41,647 nucleotides of DNA, from contig CANRED010000010.1 in assembly GCA_947629555.1 (NCBI GenBank), positions 1 to 41,647 on the forward strand, read 5' to 3'. This document shows, piece after piece, positions 9,047 to 17,873 of this stretch. Made by a program: the position numbers and the translations under genes. A model generated the notes under the pieces. It was not told the DNA's origin. It saw only the letters and a program-made list of their open reading frames with translations, and did not search any database. Origin of the DNA: an uncultured Clostridia bacterium. GTDB lineage: Bacteria; Bacillota; Clostridia; TANB77; CAG-508. Every line of letters begins with the position of its first letter. The stretch's first letter is position 1.

Positions 9047-9367
9047 CTATTCAGCAGTAATTAATAGCTTTATTGTAGCTAATATTAAATCAATAGCTAG
9101 TATAAATGCGTATGAAAATAAAGAGCCTCTAATTAATCTTTTACCAGTTCTAATTTTTTCTTCGTCGCCAAAACTAAATTTTTTCATAAGAATTCCTGTA
9201 CCAACAGCAACTGCGGCAGCTGGAGTGGCAATAGTAATAATCCAATCTTTAATTTTTGTAAAACTAGAATTTATAGTAGTAATTAGTTTAGGATAAGCAG
9301 CAAAGCTAAAGTTTGGAATAATAAGAATAAATATAATTAAATAAAAAATAAATAAATACTTTTTCAT
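9047..9367 (-). CDS. VirB2/TrbC-like pilin candidate
   Basis: Signal peptide ending ..FSFAA, two hydrophobic helices separated by a short basic loop, 106 aa. Confidence 0.6.
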   Translation of the reverse strand: MKKYLFIFYLIIFILIIPNFSFAAYPKLITTINSSFTKIKDWIITIATPAAAVAVGTGILMKKFSFGDEEKIRTGKRLIRGSLFSYAFILAIDLILATIKLLITAE

Positions 9368-9384
9368 AATATTACTCTCCTTAA

Positions 9385-11151
9385 TTAAATTATTTTGCTT
9401 TTATTATTTGTTTTACTTAATGCATTTTGTATTGTAAAGTCTCTATCATTAGACGAATTATTTAATAAAAAATATGGTGTTAACTTTAATTTTTGGGGTT
9501 TTTGAATTTTTGTACCAGTAGATAAAAAAGATAGACAAGAAAAGGTTTCTAGATTTTGTGTAAAAAAATTTGTATCATAGATAAAATCTGATTGAGTATA
9601 AGTATTTATACTCTCTGATAAGTTGGAATCGGTAGAACATAAAGAACGTGTAAAATGATTAAATTTAGTAGTTTTCGAGTTCTCAGAAATTGTATTTGAA
9701 ATTTTTGTTTTTTCTTCTTTGCCAATTTGCTTTTGAGCATCTTCTATTGTAAAAATATCATCTGTTCTAAACCAAATTTTATTAATTAAGTTTTGTACAA
9801 TAACTTTAACACAAGAAGGATCTTTTAATGAATTTTGTAAAGAAGTATAGCTTTGAGTAGCAACAATATTAATACATTTTGCTTCTCTACTTTGAGAGAA
9901 AAAATCAGAATCGGTAGCAGATACATATTCATGAAATTCATCACTTATAAAAGCTGTTATTCTAGAAGGTGTACCTCTTGCAAGTTGAGACATAACTTCT
10001 GTTTGAAAATCTAATTTTAAATATGCAGCAATAATTTTAGATAAATTTCTATATTCAGAAATATTCATATTTAATACAACAATTTTTCCTTCAGAAATTA
10101 ATTGAGTAAATCCAGTAAAATTAAGAGCAGATTGTGGGGGACAAAAGGTATTTATAATATCATAATCGGAAATAAATGTATTAGTAATTCTTGTAATTTC
10201 GGATTTTAGTATGGAAAGTACACGAGAATCCAAAGAATGAAATTCATTTTCGAAAAAATCTAAAGAAGTTTTTAAATCATATATTTGTTCATTAGAAAAC
10301 TCATTATTCTGAAAAGAATTTCTAAGGTTTGCAATTTTTTCTAGATAATAATTGGGTAAATTAATTAATTTGTGTATTTCCATAAATGTAACATAATTGT
10401 TATTATATAGTCTGCAAAGTTTAATACATTCTGCAAGAACTTGTTCTGCTTTATCAAGCCAGTAAGATTCTGAATTGTTTGGCGAAAATAAAGTTAATAT
10501 TGTTTTTAGTCTATTAGCCAGAACGGTAGGTTTTAAATTGGGTTTATGTAGAGGATTATATTTTATATTTCCACCAAGTTCTATTATTATTAAATCATCT
10601 TCTCTATTGCAAGATTTTGCATATTGCTTCACTTGTGAAAAATAATTTCCTTTTACATCTAGGATAAGTAGTCCTAATTTTTTATTAATATTATTGCTTT
10701 CAAATTCTATCAGTTGTTTTGTTACGGGATACATAAAAGAACTAGTTTTACCTGTACCAATTGTGCCAGTTACTAAAATATTTTGAAATAACCCTTTTTC
10801 TGGAATAAAAACTTTTTGATTTGATGTAAAGTCTTTACCAATATATAAATTCAATTCATTGTTATTTATAACTGTATTATTAAGGGATTTTGATTTAGTG
10901 TGTTTGTGAAATATTTTTAAAAAAATTGAATTTGAAATAATAGAGAAAGAAATGAAAGAAAAAATTAAATAAAAAATTTTTATCATAAACCATGCAGTGG
11001 GAGCTTTTTTACAAATATCAAAAGGATGCAGTGAATATGGAATAATTATAGATGAAGACTGAAAAATAGGTTTAAATAAATTTACCATACAAAAGCATAA
11101 AAATGCCGATAGGAAAATTATAAATAAAATACGTTTAATAAAATATTGCAT
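9385..11151 (-). CDS. VirD4/TraG-like type IV coupling ATPase
   Basis: N-terminal TM segments, Walker A VTGTIGTGKTS, LLILDVKGNY, AFISDEFHEYVS, VATQSYTSL. Confidence 0.88.
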   Translation of the reverse strand: MQYFIKRILFIIFLSAFLCFCMVNLFKPIFQSSSIIIPYSLHPFDICKKAPTAWFMIKIFYLIFSFISFSIISNSIFLKIFHKHTKSKSLNNTVINNNELNLYIGKDFTSNQKVFIPEKGLFQNILVTGTIGTGKTSSFMYPVTKQLIEFESNNINKKLGLLILDVKGNYFSQVKQYAKSCNREDDLIIIELGGNIKYNPLHKPNLKPTVLANRLKTILTLFSPNNSESYWLDKAEQVLAECIKLCRLYNNNYVTFMEIHKLINLPNYYLEKIANLRNSFQNNEFSNEQIYDLKTSLDFFENEFHSLDSRVLSILKSEITRITNTFISDYDIINTFCPPQSALNFTGFTQLISEGKIVVLNMNISEYRNLSKIIAAYLKLDFQTEVMSQLARGTPSRITAFISDEFHEYVSATDSDFFSQSREAKCINIVATQSYTSLQNSLKDPSCVKVIVQNLINKIWFRTDDIFTIEDAQKQIGKEEKTKISNTISENSKTTKFNHFTRSLCSTDSNLSESINTYTQSDFIYDTNFFTQNLETFSCLSFLSTGTKIQKPQKLKLTPYFLLNNSSNDRDFTIQNALSKTNNKSKII

Positions 11152-11162
11152 ATAACCTCCAA

Positions 11163-11306
11163 TTAGTTATTTAAATTTTTTAGTTTTAATTTTGAACCTT
11201 GTAATGAGTGGAAAAAATACATTTCTATAAATGTATAAAAGGAATAAAAAACAATAAAAATATGAATAATAAATGATATAAAAAATAAATGAATTAAATT
11301 ACTAAT
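11163..11306 (-). CDS. Possible 47-aa single-TM leader ORF with ATT start
   Basis: GGAGGT-AAAAAA-ATT; open to TAA, followed by a second GGAGG and the VirD4-like ATG at 11151; below the ORF-track size cut-off. Confidence 0.35.
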   Translation of the reverse strand: MSNLIHLFFISFIIHIFIVFYSFYTFIEMYFFHSLQGSKLKLKNLNN

Positions 11307-11515
11307 TTTTTTACCTCCTTTCTAATTTTATAATCGCTACACGGGTCGCCTAAAGCCACCGACCCTTATAGTTTGCATTAATTTTTCCTCTGCAACAAAA
11401 TAATATTATATAATTTAAGATTTGTCTATACTTTTTTATAAAAATGTGATAAAATAAATAAGTCAAAAAAACAATTTTTTCGACAAGTATAATTATTGAA
11501 TGAAAGGGGTTTATT

Positions 11516-11698
11516 ATGATAAATGCTGATACAAAAATAGGAGAGCTTTTACAAATTGCTCCTGAAAAAGCTGATATATTAATAGAGGCAGGAATGCATT
11601 GCCTAGGATGTCCAGCATCACAAGGAGAAACTTTAGCAGAAGCATGTGATGTTCATGGAATAGATGTTGAAGAATTATTAAAAAAACTAAATGCATAG
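11516..11698 (+). CDS. DUF1858-like (ScdA N-terminal-like) protein
   Basis: KIGELLQIAPEKADILIEAGMHCLGCPASQGETLAEAC; RBS AAAGGGG. Confidence 0.85.
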   Translation: MINADTKIGELLQIAPEKADILIEAGMHCLGCPASQGETLAEACDVHGIDVEELLKKLNA

Positions 11699-11810
11699 CA
11701 AACTAAAAAATCCGTAATAAATTTCGCAAAAAATATTGACATATGAAAAAAAATGTAGTAATATATATAAGCAACTGTTGAAAAACGGTTGCTTATATAG
11801 TTGGTGACAT

Positions 11811-11886
11811 GGGCTATTAGCTCAGGTGGTAGAGCACTTGACTTTTAATCAAGTTGTCCCGCGTTCGAGTCGCGGATAGCTCACCA
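11811..11886 (+). tRNA. tRNA-Lys (TTT)
   Basis: Cloverleaf GGGCTAT..ATAGCTC-ACCA; anticodon loop CTTTTAA. Confidence 0.95.
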
Positions 11887-11921
11887 AATGAATGAAATAA
11901 TTTATTATTTCATTCATATAT

Positions 11922-11996
11922 GGCCCGTTGGTCAAGCGGTTAAGACATCGCCCTTTCACGGCGGAGACATGGGTTCGATTCCCGTACGGGTCACCA
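11922..11996 (+). tRNA. tRNA-Glu (TTC)
   Basis: Cloverleaf GGCCCGT..ACGGGTC-ACCA; anticodon loop CTTTCAC. Confidence 0.95.
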
Positions 11997-12006
11997 AAAA
12001 AGAAAT

Positions 12007-12082
<76 letters not shown>

Positions 12083-12085
12083 ATA

Positions 12086-12129
12086 AAAAGTCAAGGGTTT
12101 TGAAAATTAGTTCTTAATTCTTGGCTTTT
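12086..12129 (+). terminator. Terminator of the tRNA cluster
   Basis: AAAAGTCAAG ... CTTGGCTTTT. Confidence 0.6.
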
Positions 12130-12199
12130 ATTTATATATAATAAAGATTCATTGCAAAAGGTGGCAAAAATTTAATATTAATTGACGAAGGAGAATTAT

Positions 12200-12914
12200 A
12201 TGGAAGTAGTATTAATAACAGGTGCATCACGAGGAATAGGTAGATGTACAGCTATAAATTTAAATAAAAAAGGATACACCGTTATAGCAAACTACAATAA
12301 ATCAGAAGAAGAAGCAAAACAGTTAAAGGAAGATTACAATATTGATATATATAAAGCAGATATAACTAAGCGTAACGAAATAGTAGATATGGTTCAATAT
12401 TGTATAAATAAATATGGAAAGATAGACGTGTTAATAAATAATGCTGGTATATCTCAAATAAAATTATTTACAGAAATAACAGATGAAGATTGGAGAAATA
12501 TATTAGATACTAATTTAACTTCTAGTTTTATGGTATCTCAAGAAGTTGCAAAAAATATGATTAAAAACCAAAAAGGATGTATAATAAATATTTCTTCAAT
12601 GTGGGGAGAAGTTGGTGCATCTTGTGAAACACATTATTCTGCATCTAAAGCGGGATTAAATGGATTAACAAAAGCAATGGCAAAAGAATTAGGGTTATCT
12701 AATATAAGAGTAAATGCAATAGCACCTCGGTGTGATTGATACAGATATGAATAAAGAATTAGATAATGAAACTATAAGTGAATTAAAAAAAGAAATTCCT
12801 TTAAATAAAATAGGAATGCCAGAAGATATATCTAAATGTATAGAATGGCTAATAAATGATAATTATACAACAGGTCAAATTATTTCTATAAATGGTGGAA
12901 TGGTAATAAAGTAA
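12200..12914 (+). pseudogene. SDR oxidoreductase (FabG-like) interrupted by a +1 frameshift near 12729
   Basis: TGASRGIG, NNAG, YSASKAG motifs; removing one C in cctCggtgtg restores APGVIDTDM..; true ATG at 12200 after GAAGGAG. Confidence 0.85.
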
Positions 12915-12918
12915 GAAA

Positions 12919-12952
12919 AGAACTGATGCTTAAGCATCAGTTCCTTTTAATT
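12919..12952. terminator. Bidirectional terminator
   Basis: GAACTGATGC-TTAA-GCATCAGTTC with flanking A and T tracts. Confidence 0.85.
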
Positions 12953-13403
12953 TTCTTTTATAATTTCCAGAAATTATTTTTGGTAAATATGTAATTATTT
13001 TATAAACTGCAATTCTTATTTTTTTGCTCCAGATATAAGATCTTCTTAATCTTCTATTTGTAGATAAAGCTGTTTGTTCATTAGGAACAACAATTAAATC
13101 TGTTTCTATTTTTTCTAATGGGAATATATAATTTTGACCATTATTATTATCCCATTCATTATTTCCATTTCTAAAGCAAAGATTAAATGTATCTGCTTCT
13201 GTTAAATTAATTTCTGTTTGAAATCCTAATTCTGTTTTTTCCATTTTTGTTTCAGTAAGATTTTCCCATAATAATCCAAACCCATAATGAATGTAAACCT
13301 CTTCAGAATTGTCTTGAAAAAATTTACCAGTATATGAAATTTTTACTGTTGAATTTTGTGTTAATTTATCTGTATTAAAGAATATATTTTTTACTAATTC
13401 CAT
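12930..13403 (-). CDS. Stand-alone carbohydrate-binding-module-like protein (CBM25/53-like)
   Basis: VYIHYGFGLLWEN and FNLCFRNGNNEWDNNNGQNY; no signal peptide. Confidence 0.6.
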   Translation of the reverse strand: MELVKNIFFNTDKLTQNSTVKISYTGKFFQDNSEEVYIHYGFGLLWENLTETKMEKTELGFQTEINLTEADTFNLCFRNGNNEWDNNNGQNYIFPLEKIETDLIVVPNEQTALSTNRRLRRSYIWSKKIRIAVYKIITYLPKIISGNYKRKLKGTDA

Positions 13404-13488
13404 GAAATTTATCTCCTCGATTATCTTTTGTTAACGGTATTATATTATTAAATTTTACAATATTCAAGTATTTTTGCAAAAAAAGCTA

Positions 13489-14058
13489 TTATTTTGTTAA
13501 AAATTTTCCGATGATGTAGAAAGAATCTTCTGGAGTTAAAACAATATCTTCAAATTCCGCATTATCAGCCTTTAATGTAATTCTTCCTTTTTTGCTATAA
13601 AATCTTCTTATCATAATTTTTTTATTTATACTAAATAGTCCTATATCTTTATTATTTAAAAGTGAGTTAAATTCTAGAAAAGCATAAGTATTTTTTTCTA
13701 ATGTTGGTTCCATTGACTCATCTGGAATTCTTATAGCAACACAAGAGCTAGGTACAGATGATGGACAATTAATAAATCCACCTATTTTATCAATAGCTAT
13801 AACTTTATTATAAGAAATATGATCAATAAAATTATATTGTTCTTGTTCTTCGCTAACAGTTTTATCATATGTATACATTAATTGTTGATAAGGTATATCT
13901 AGTGCTTTACAAATATTTTTTAAGGCCTTATGACTAGGGTTTCTTTCTCCTTTTTCAATATGGGTTAAGTGACCAATATTTATATCTGTTAATTTTGCAA
14001 GTTCTGTTTTTGTTATACCTTTTTCTTTCCTTACTTTTGCAATCATATCACCAATCAT
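13489..14058 (-). CDS. XRE-family regulator with S24/LexA-like C-terminal domain
   Basis: N-terminal HTH; IRIPDESMEPTL Ser motif; ..IMIRRFY.. at the usual Lys position. Confidence 0.85.
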   Translation of the reverse strand: MIGDMIAKVRKEKGITKTELAKLTDINIGHLTHIEKGERNPSHKALKNICKALDIPYQQLMYTYDKTVSEEQEQYNFIDHISYNKVIAIDKIGGFINCPSSVPSSCVAIRIPDESMEPTLEKNTYAFLEFNSLLNNKDIGLFSINKKIMIRRFYSKKGRITLKADNAEFEDIVLTPEDSFYIIGKFLTK

Positions 14059-14112
14059 GATTATCCCTCTTTTCTACTAAAATCAACAATATTATATATA
14101 AAAGTTTTAAAT

Positions 14113-14132
14113 TTGTCTACCAGTAAAGACAA
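14113..14132. promoter_or_regulatory. Candidate operator between divergent XRE genes
   Basis: Inverted repeat TTGTCT-N8-AGACAA. Confidence 0.5.
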
Positions 14133-14187
14133 AAAATTATAAATTTTAATAAAATGAATATTTTGTCATATAAGTATCATAAAAAAC

Positions 14188-14217
14188 TTGACTTGTCAAA
14201 TTGGTATATGATATATT
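14188..14217 (+). promoter_or_regulatory. Sigma-A-like promoter for the 14249 gene
   Basis: TTGACT-18 nt-TATATT; followed by inverted repeat ATTGT-N7-ACAAT at 14218-14234. Confidence 0.55.
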
Positions 14218-14248
14218 ATTGTTATTAAGACAATAGGAGGCGATAAAC

Positions 14249-14446
14249 ATGTACCAAAACAGAATGAAAATAATAAGGAGAGAAAAAGGCATTACTTTAA
14301 CAGAGATAGCTAATAAAACAGGAATTTCAATAGGATATTTGAGTCACTTAGAAAAAGGAACAAGAAAAAATCCTTCCATTGAAATAATGGATAAAATAGC
14401 AAAAGTTTTAGACAAATCGGTATCTGAAGTATTTTTTACAGAGTAA
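14249..14446 (+). CDS. Small XRE-family HTH regulator
   Basis: MKIIRREKGITLTEIANKTGISIGYLSHLEKGTRKNPS; RBS AGGAGG. Confidence 0.88.
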   Translation: MYQNRMKIIRREKGITLTEIANKTGISIGYLSHLEKGTRKNPSIEIMDKIAKVLDKSVSEVFFTE

Positions 14447-14486
14447 TAAAAATAAAGTGACTGAATAATATCCTAAAGGGGTATAC

Positions 14487-15374
14487 ATGAATATAAAAAA
14501 TGCAAATAAAAAAATTTTAATTATAGTATTAACTATAATTGTTCTAATCATTGGACTAGTTTGTTTAATAAAAAATGTATACAAGAATAATATAATGGTA
14601 ATCACTAATTTACAACTTAAAAATAGTGAATACCTAGACCCAGTAAAAGATGAAGAACTAGTAAATGATTTTGGCGATTTAATTGCACAATATGAAACTT
14701 GGTATAATGAACAAAATGTAAATAGAAGTACAAATATAAAATTGGCAGTAGAAAAAATAAATGGTACAGTTATATTGCCAGGTGAGATATTTTCTTATAA
14801 TAATGTAGTAGGAAGTAGAACAGAATTAGCAGGTTTTAAAACCGCGCCAATGTATCAAGAAGGAAGGATAGTTGATGGAATAGGAGGTGGCATTTGTCAA
14901 GTTTCAAGTACATTATATAATGTGGCAGTATATGCGAATTTAGAAATAATAGAAAGAAAAAATCATCAATTTTTACCGGCATATATTCAAGCAGGAAGAG
15001 ATGCTACAGTAACAGATGGATATGTAGATTTTAAATTTAAAAATACAAGGATGTATCCAATAAAATTAATATGTTCTGCAGAAAATGGCAGATTAATAGT
15101 AAAATTATATGGAAAAAAAGAAAATACGGAATATAATATAGAAATACAAACAACAATTATACAGACAACGCAATATAAAACAATATATGAAAAAGATAAT
15201 AATTTAAATAAAGGTGAACAAGAGATAGTTCAAAATGGCAAAAATGGGTATATAAGTAATACATATAAAATTATTAAATCTAATGAAAATATATTGTCTA
15301 AAGTACTTATATCTACTGATAAATATAATGTAATGAATGAGATTATAAAAGTTGGAACTAAAGAAAATAACTAA
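14487..15374 (+). CDS. VanW-family protein
   Basis: N-terminal TM; LPGEIFSYNNVVGSRTELAGFKTAP..GGGICQVSSTLYN.. Confidence 0.9.
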   Translation: MNIKNANKKILIIVLTIIVLIIGLVCLIKNVYKNNIMVITNLQLKNSEYLDPVKDEELVNDFGDLIAQYETWYNEQNVNRSTNIKLAVEKINGTVILPGEIFSYNNVVGSRTELAGFKTAPMYQEGRIVDGIGGGICQVSSTLYNVAVYANLEIIERKNHQFLPAYIQAGRDATVTDGYVDFKFKNTRMYPIKLICSAENGRLIVKLYGKKENTEYNIEIQTTIIQTTQYKTIYEKDNNLNKGEQEIVQNGKNGYISNTYKIIKSNENILSKVLISTDKYNVMNEIIKVGTKENN

Positions 15375-15428
15375 TAGTTCTAAAATATACTTGTCTTTAA
15401 TATTATTAACTAAGAAAGGGTGATAATA

Positions 15429-16010
15429 TTGAAAACAAAGAAAAAAACTATATTTTTAATATTAATTTTATTAATAATTATTGGAGTTGTTATAACGGTT
15501 ATTATAAAAAATAGTAAATCGGAAGAAAAAATTTCCGAAGAATTTACTGAGTATACACCGCAAGAAGAAATATCAAGTGAGCAATTAAGGCAAACATTAA
15601 TAACTTTATATTTTGAAAATAAAGATAATGGAATGCTAATGCCTGAAGCAAGAATGATTGATTCTAAAATATTATTAAATAATCCATATAATGAATTAAT
15701 AAAATTATTAGTAGAAGGGCCAAAAAACGAAAGTTTACAAAAGCTAATACCAGAAGGAACAAATGTTAATAATGTTGAAATAGTTAAAGGTATTGTATAC
15801 ATAGATTTTTCTGAAGAATTTACGAAAGTAGGCAATATGGGGGCTGAAAAGGAGAATAAAATAATAGAATCTATTGTAAATACTTTAACAGAATTAACTG
15901 AGGTTAGTGGTGTAAAAATATTAATTAATGGAGAAGAAAATTTATGCTTTGAAGACAAAGCAGTAAATTTTAATGACATATTTGTAAGAAAGCTAGAAAG
16001 CGCTACTTGA
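15429..16010 (+). CDS. GerMN-domain protein
   Basis: LIKLLVEGPKNESLQKLIPEGTNVNNVEIVKGIVYIDFSEEF; likely TTG start at 15429 (ORF track start 15420). Confidence 0.8.
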   Translation: MKTKKKTIFLILILLIIIGVVITVIIKNSKSEEKISEEFTEYTPQEEISSEQLRQTLITLYFENKDNGMLMPEARMIDSKILLNNPYNELIKLLVEGPKNESLQKLIPEGTNVNNVEIVKGIVYIDFSEEFTKVGNMGAEKENKIIESIVNTLTELTEVSGVKILINGEENLCFEDKAVNFNDIFVRKLESAT

Positions 16011-16143
16011 AATGTTTAAGAAAATTTATATATTTTAAACTTTTATTAAAATCATGTAAAAATCTTTCTATATCACAAAGAGAACTGCAAAGGTTCTCTT
16101 TTCTTTTTTTAAAAGGAATTCCTTTAGGTTTATCTTTTCCCAT
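16003..16143 (-). CDS. Candidate 46-aa small protein
   Basis: GGAGG-TAAC-ATG; MGKDKPKGIPFKKRKENLCSSLCDIERFLHDFNKSLKYINFLKHFK*. Confidence 0.5.
   Translation of the reverse strand: MGKDKPKGIPFKKRKENLCSSLCDIERFLHDFNKSLKYINFLKHFK
16076..16110 (+). terminator. Terminator downstream of the GerMN gene
   Basis: AAGAGAAC-TGCAAAG-GTTCTCTT then TTCTTTTTTT. Confidence 0.75.
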
Positions 16144-16225
16144 GTTACCTCCAATTTATATTGACCATAATTTCATAGTAATATATAATATGAAATAAAG
16201 AAAGAAAAGTTTACGGGGAGATTTT

Positions 16226-16972
16226 ATGGAAATTAGATTAAAAAAAGATGAAAGAATAGATGACCTAGAGTATGAAGGATTAAAAATAATTCAAAATAAA
16301 AATGGATTTTGCTTTGGAATAGATGCTGTTCTTTTATCTGACTTTGCAAAAGAGATAAAGCAAGGAAGTAATGTGTTAGATTTGGGAACAGGAACAGGAA
16401 TATTAGGTATATTGCTTTGCAAAAAAACGAACTTAAAAACTATTACAGGAGTTGAAATTCAAAAAGATGTATATGATATGGCAAAAAGAAGTATAAAATT
16501 AAATAATTTAGAAAATAAATTTTTAGTAATTAATGAGGATATAAAAACCTTAGATAAAAAATTAGAATTACAAAGTTTTGATGCGATAGTTACTAACCCA
16601 CCATACAAAAAAAACAGCACAGGTCTAAAAAATGATAATGAATATAAAATAATTTCAAGACATGAAGTAAAATGCAATTTAGAGGATGTAATAAGAGTTT
16701 CTTCTAAATTATTAAAAAATAATGGAAAATTATATATGGTACATAGACCAGAAAGAATAAAAGATATAATAATAAATTTAGAAAAATATAAAATGCAAAT
16801 AAAAGAAATTAGATTTGTTCATCCAAATATAAATAAAAAGCCAAATATGGTTTTAATAAAAGCTGTAAAACAAGGTAGAGATTTTTTGAATGTTCAACAG
16901 CCATTATTTGTTTATAATTTAGATAACACATATACAGATGAAATTTTAAAAATATATCATAAAGAGAGGTAA
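16226..16972 (+). CDS. trmN6: tRNA1(Val) A37 N6-methyltransferase-like protein (TrmN6/YabB-like)
   Basis: VLDLGTGTGILGILL, TNPPYKK; adjacent to rsmI. Confidence 0.85.
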   Translation: MEIRLKKDERIDDLEYEGLKIIQNKNGFCFGIDAVLLSDFAKEIKQGSNVLDLGTGTGILGILLCKKTNLKTITGVEIQKDVYDMAKRSIKLNNLENKFLVINEDIKTLDKKLELQSFDAIVTNPPYKKNSTGLKNDNEYKIISRHEVKCNLEDVIRVSSKLLKNNGKLYMVHRPERIKDIIINLEKYKMQIKEIRFVHPNINKKPNMVLIKAVKQGRDFLNVQQPLFVYNLDNTYTDEILKIYHKER

Positions 16973-16976
16973 AATT

Positions 16977-17804
16977 ATGTACGGAAATTTATATATAGTA
17001 GCAACGCCAATAGGAAATTTAGATGATATAACTTTAAGAGCAATAAAAACTTTGCAAGAAGCGGATATTATTGCCGCAGAAGATACGAGGCATACTTTAA
17101 AATTATTAAATCATTTACAAATATCAAAACCATTAATAAGTTATTATAAACAAACAGAAAAAATAAAAACTGATATATTAATAGAAAAATTAAAAGAAGG
17201 TAAAAATATAGCATTAGTATCTGATGCAGGAACTCCAATAATTTCAGACCCTGGGGAAGAAGTCGTAAAAGTTGCTATACAAAATGATATAAAAGTAATT
17301 CCAATACCTGGACCATGTGCATTAATAACGGCTTTAATATCATCTGGAATGAATGCAAAAGAATTCAGTTTTATAGGTTTTTTACCAGTAAACAAAAAAG
17401 AAAAAGAAGAGAAATTAGAAGAAGTATCAGGGGAAACAAGAACTCTTATATTTTATGAAGCTCCACATAAACTTATTTCTACTTTAACTGAAATGAAAAA
17501 TATTTTGGGTGATAGAAAAATATGTTTAGCAAGAGAATTAACAAAAATTCATGAGGAATTTTTAATAGATACAATTTCTAATTTATTAGAAAAAACACAG
17601 GAACCTAAAGGAGAGTACGTAATAGTAGTTGAAGGTAGTAGTTTAAGCAAAAAAGAAAAAGAAACAAATAAATTAAATGAAATGAGTATTGAACAGCATT
17701 ATAAATATTACGAAAAATTAGGATATGATAAAAAAGAAATAATAAAAAAGATTGCAAAAGATAGAAATGTAAGCAAAAATGAAATTTATAAGTTATTTGT
17801 ATAA
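16977..17804 (+). CDS. rsmI: 16S rRNA (cytidine-1402 2'-O)-methyltransferase
   Basis: LYIVATPIGNLDDITLRAI, AEDTRHT, SDAGTPIISDPGE. Confidence 0.95.
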   Translation: MYGNLYIVATPIGNLDDITLRAIKTLQEADIIAAEDTRHTLKLLNHLQISKPLISYYKQTEKIKTDILIEKLKEGKNIALVSDAGTPIISDPGEEVVKVAIQNDIKVIPIPGPCALITALISSGMNAKEFSFIGFLPVNKKEKEEKLEEVSGETRTLIFYEAPHKLISTLTEMKNILGDRKICLARELTKIHEEFLIDTISNLLEKTQEPKGEYVIVVEGSSLSKKEKETNKLNEMSIEQHYKYYEKLGYDKKEIIKKIAKDRNVSKNEIYKLFV

Positions 17805-17840
17805 GAAGTATAGACTTTTACATAACTGCATTAAGTAACA

Positions 17841-17873
17841 AAAATAGCCAAATTAAAATTTGGCTATTTTTAA
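17841..17873. terminator. Bidirectional terminator
   Basis: AAAAATAGCCAAA..TTTGGCTATTTTT. Confidence 0.85.

Noticed and set aside
8834-9296. Plus-strand ORFs 8834..9064 and 9018..9296
   Set aside because: Antisense to the pilin-like and VirB6-like genes, which have better starts, hydrophobic profiles and spacing.
5812-11151. A complete integrative and conjugative element
   Set aside because: No relaxase, VirB4, integrase or att repeats were seen around this cluster, so only a secretion-like module is claimed.
15410-15979. Minus-strand ORF 15410..15979 (189 aa)
   Set aside because: Antisense to the GerMN-domain gene; composition is typical of a shadow ORF.
16007-16198. Plus-strand ORF 16007..16198
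   Set aside because: Spans the GerMN-gene terminator; the minus-strand 46-aa ORF has a much better RBS.
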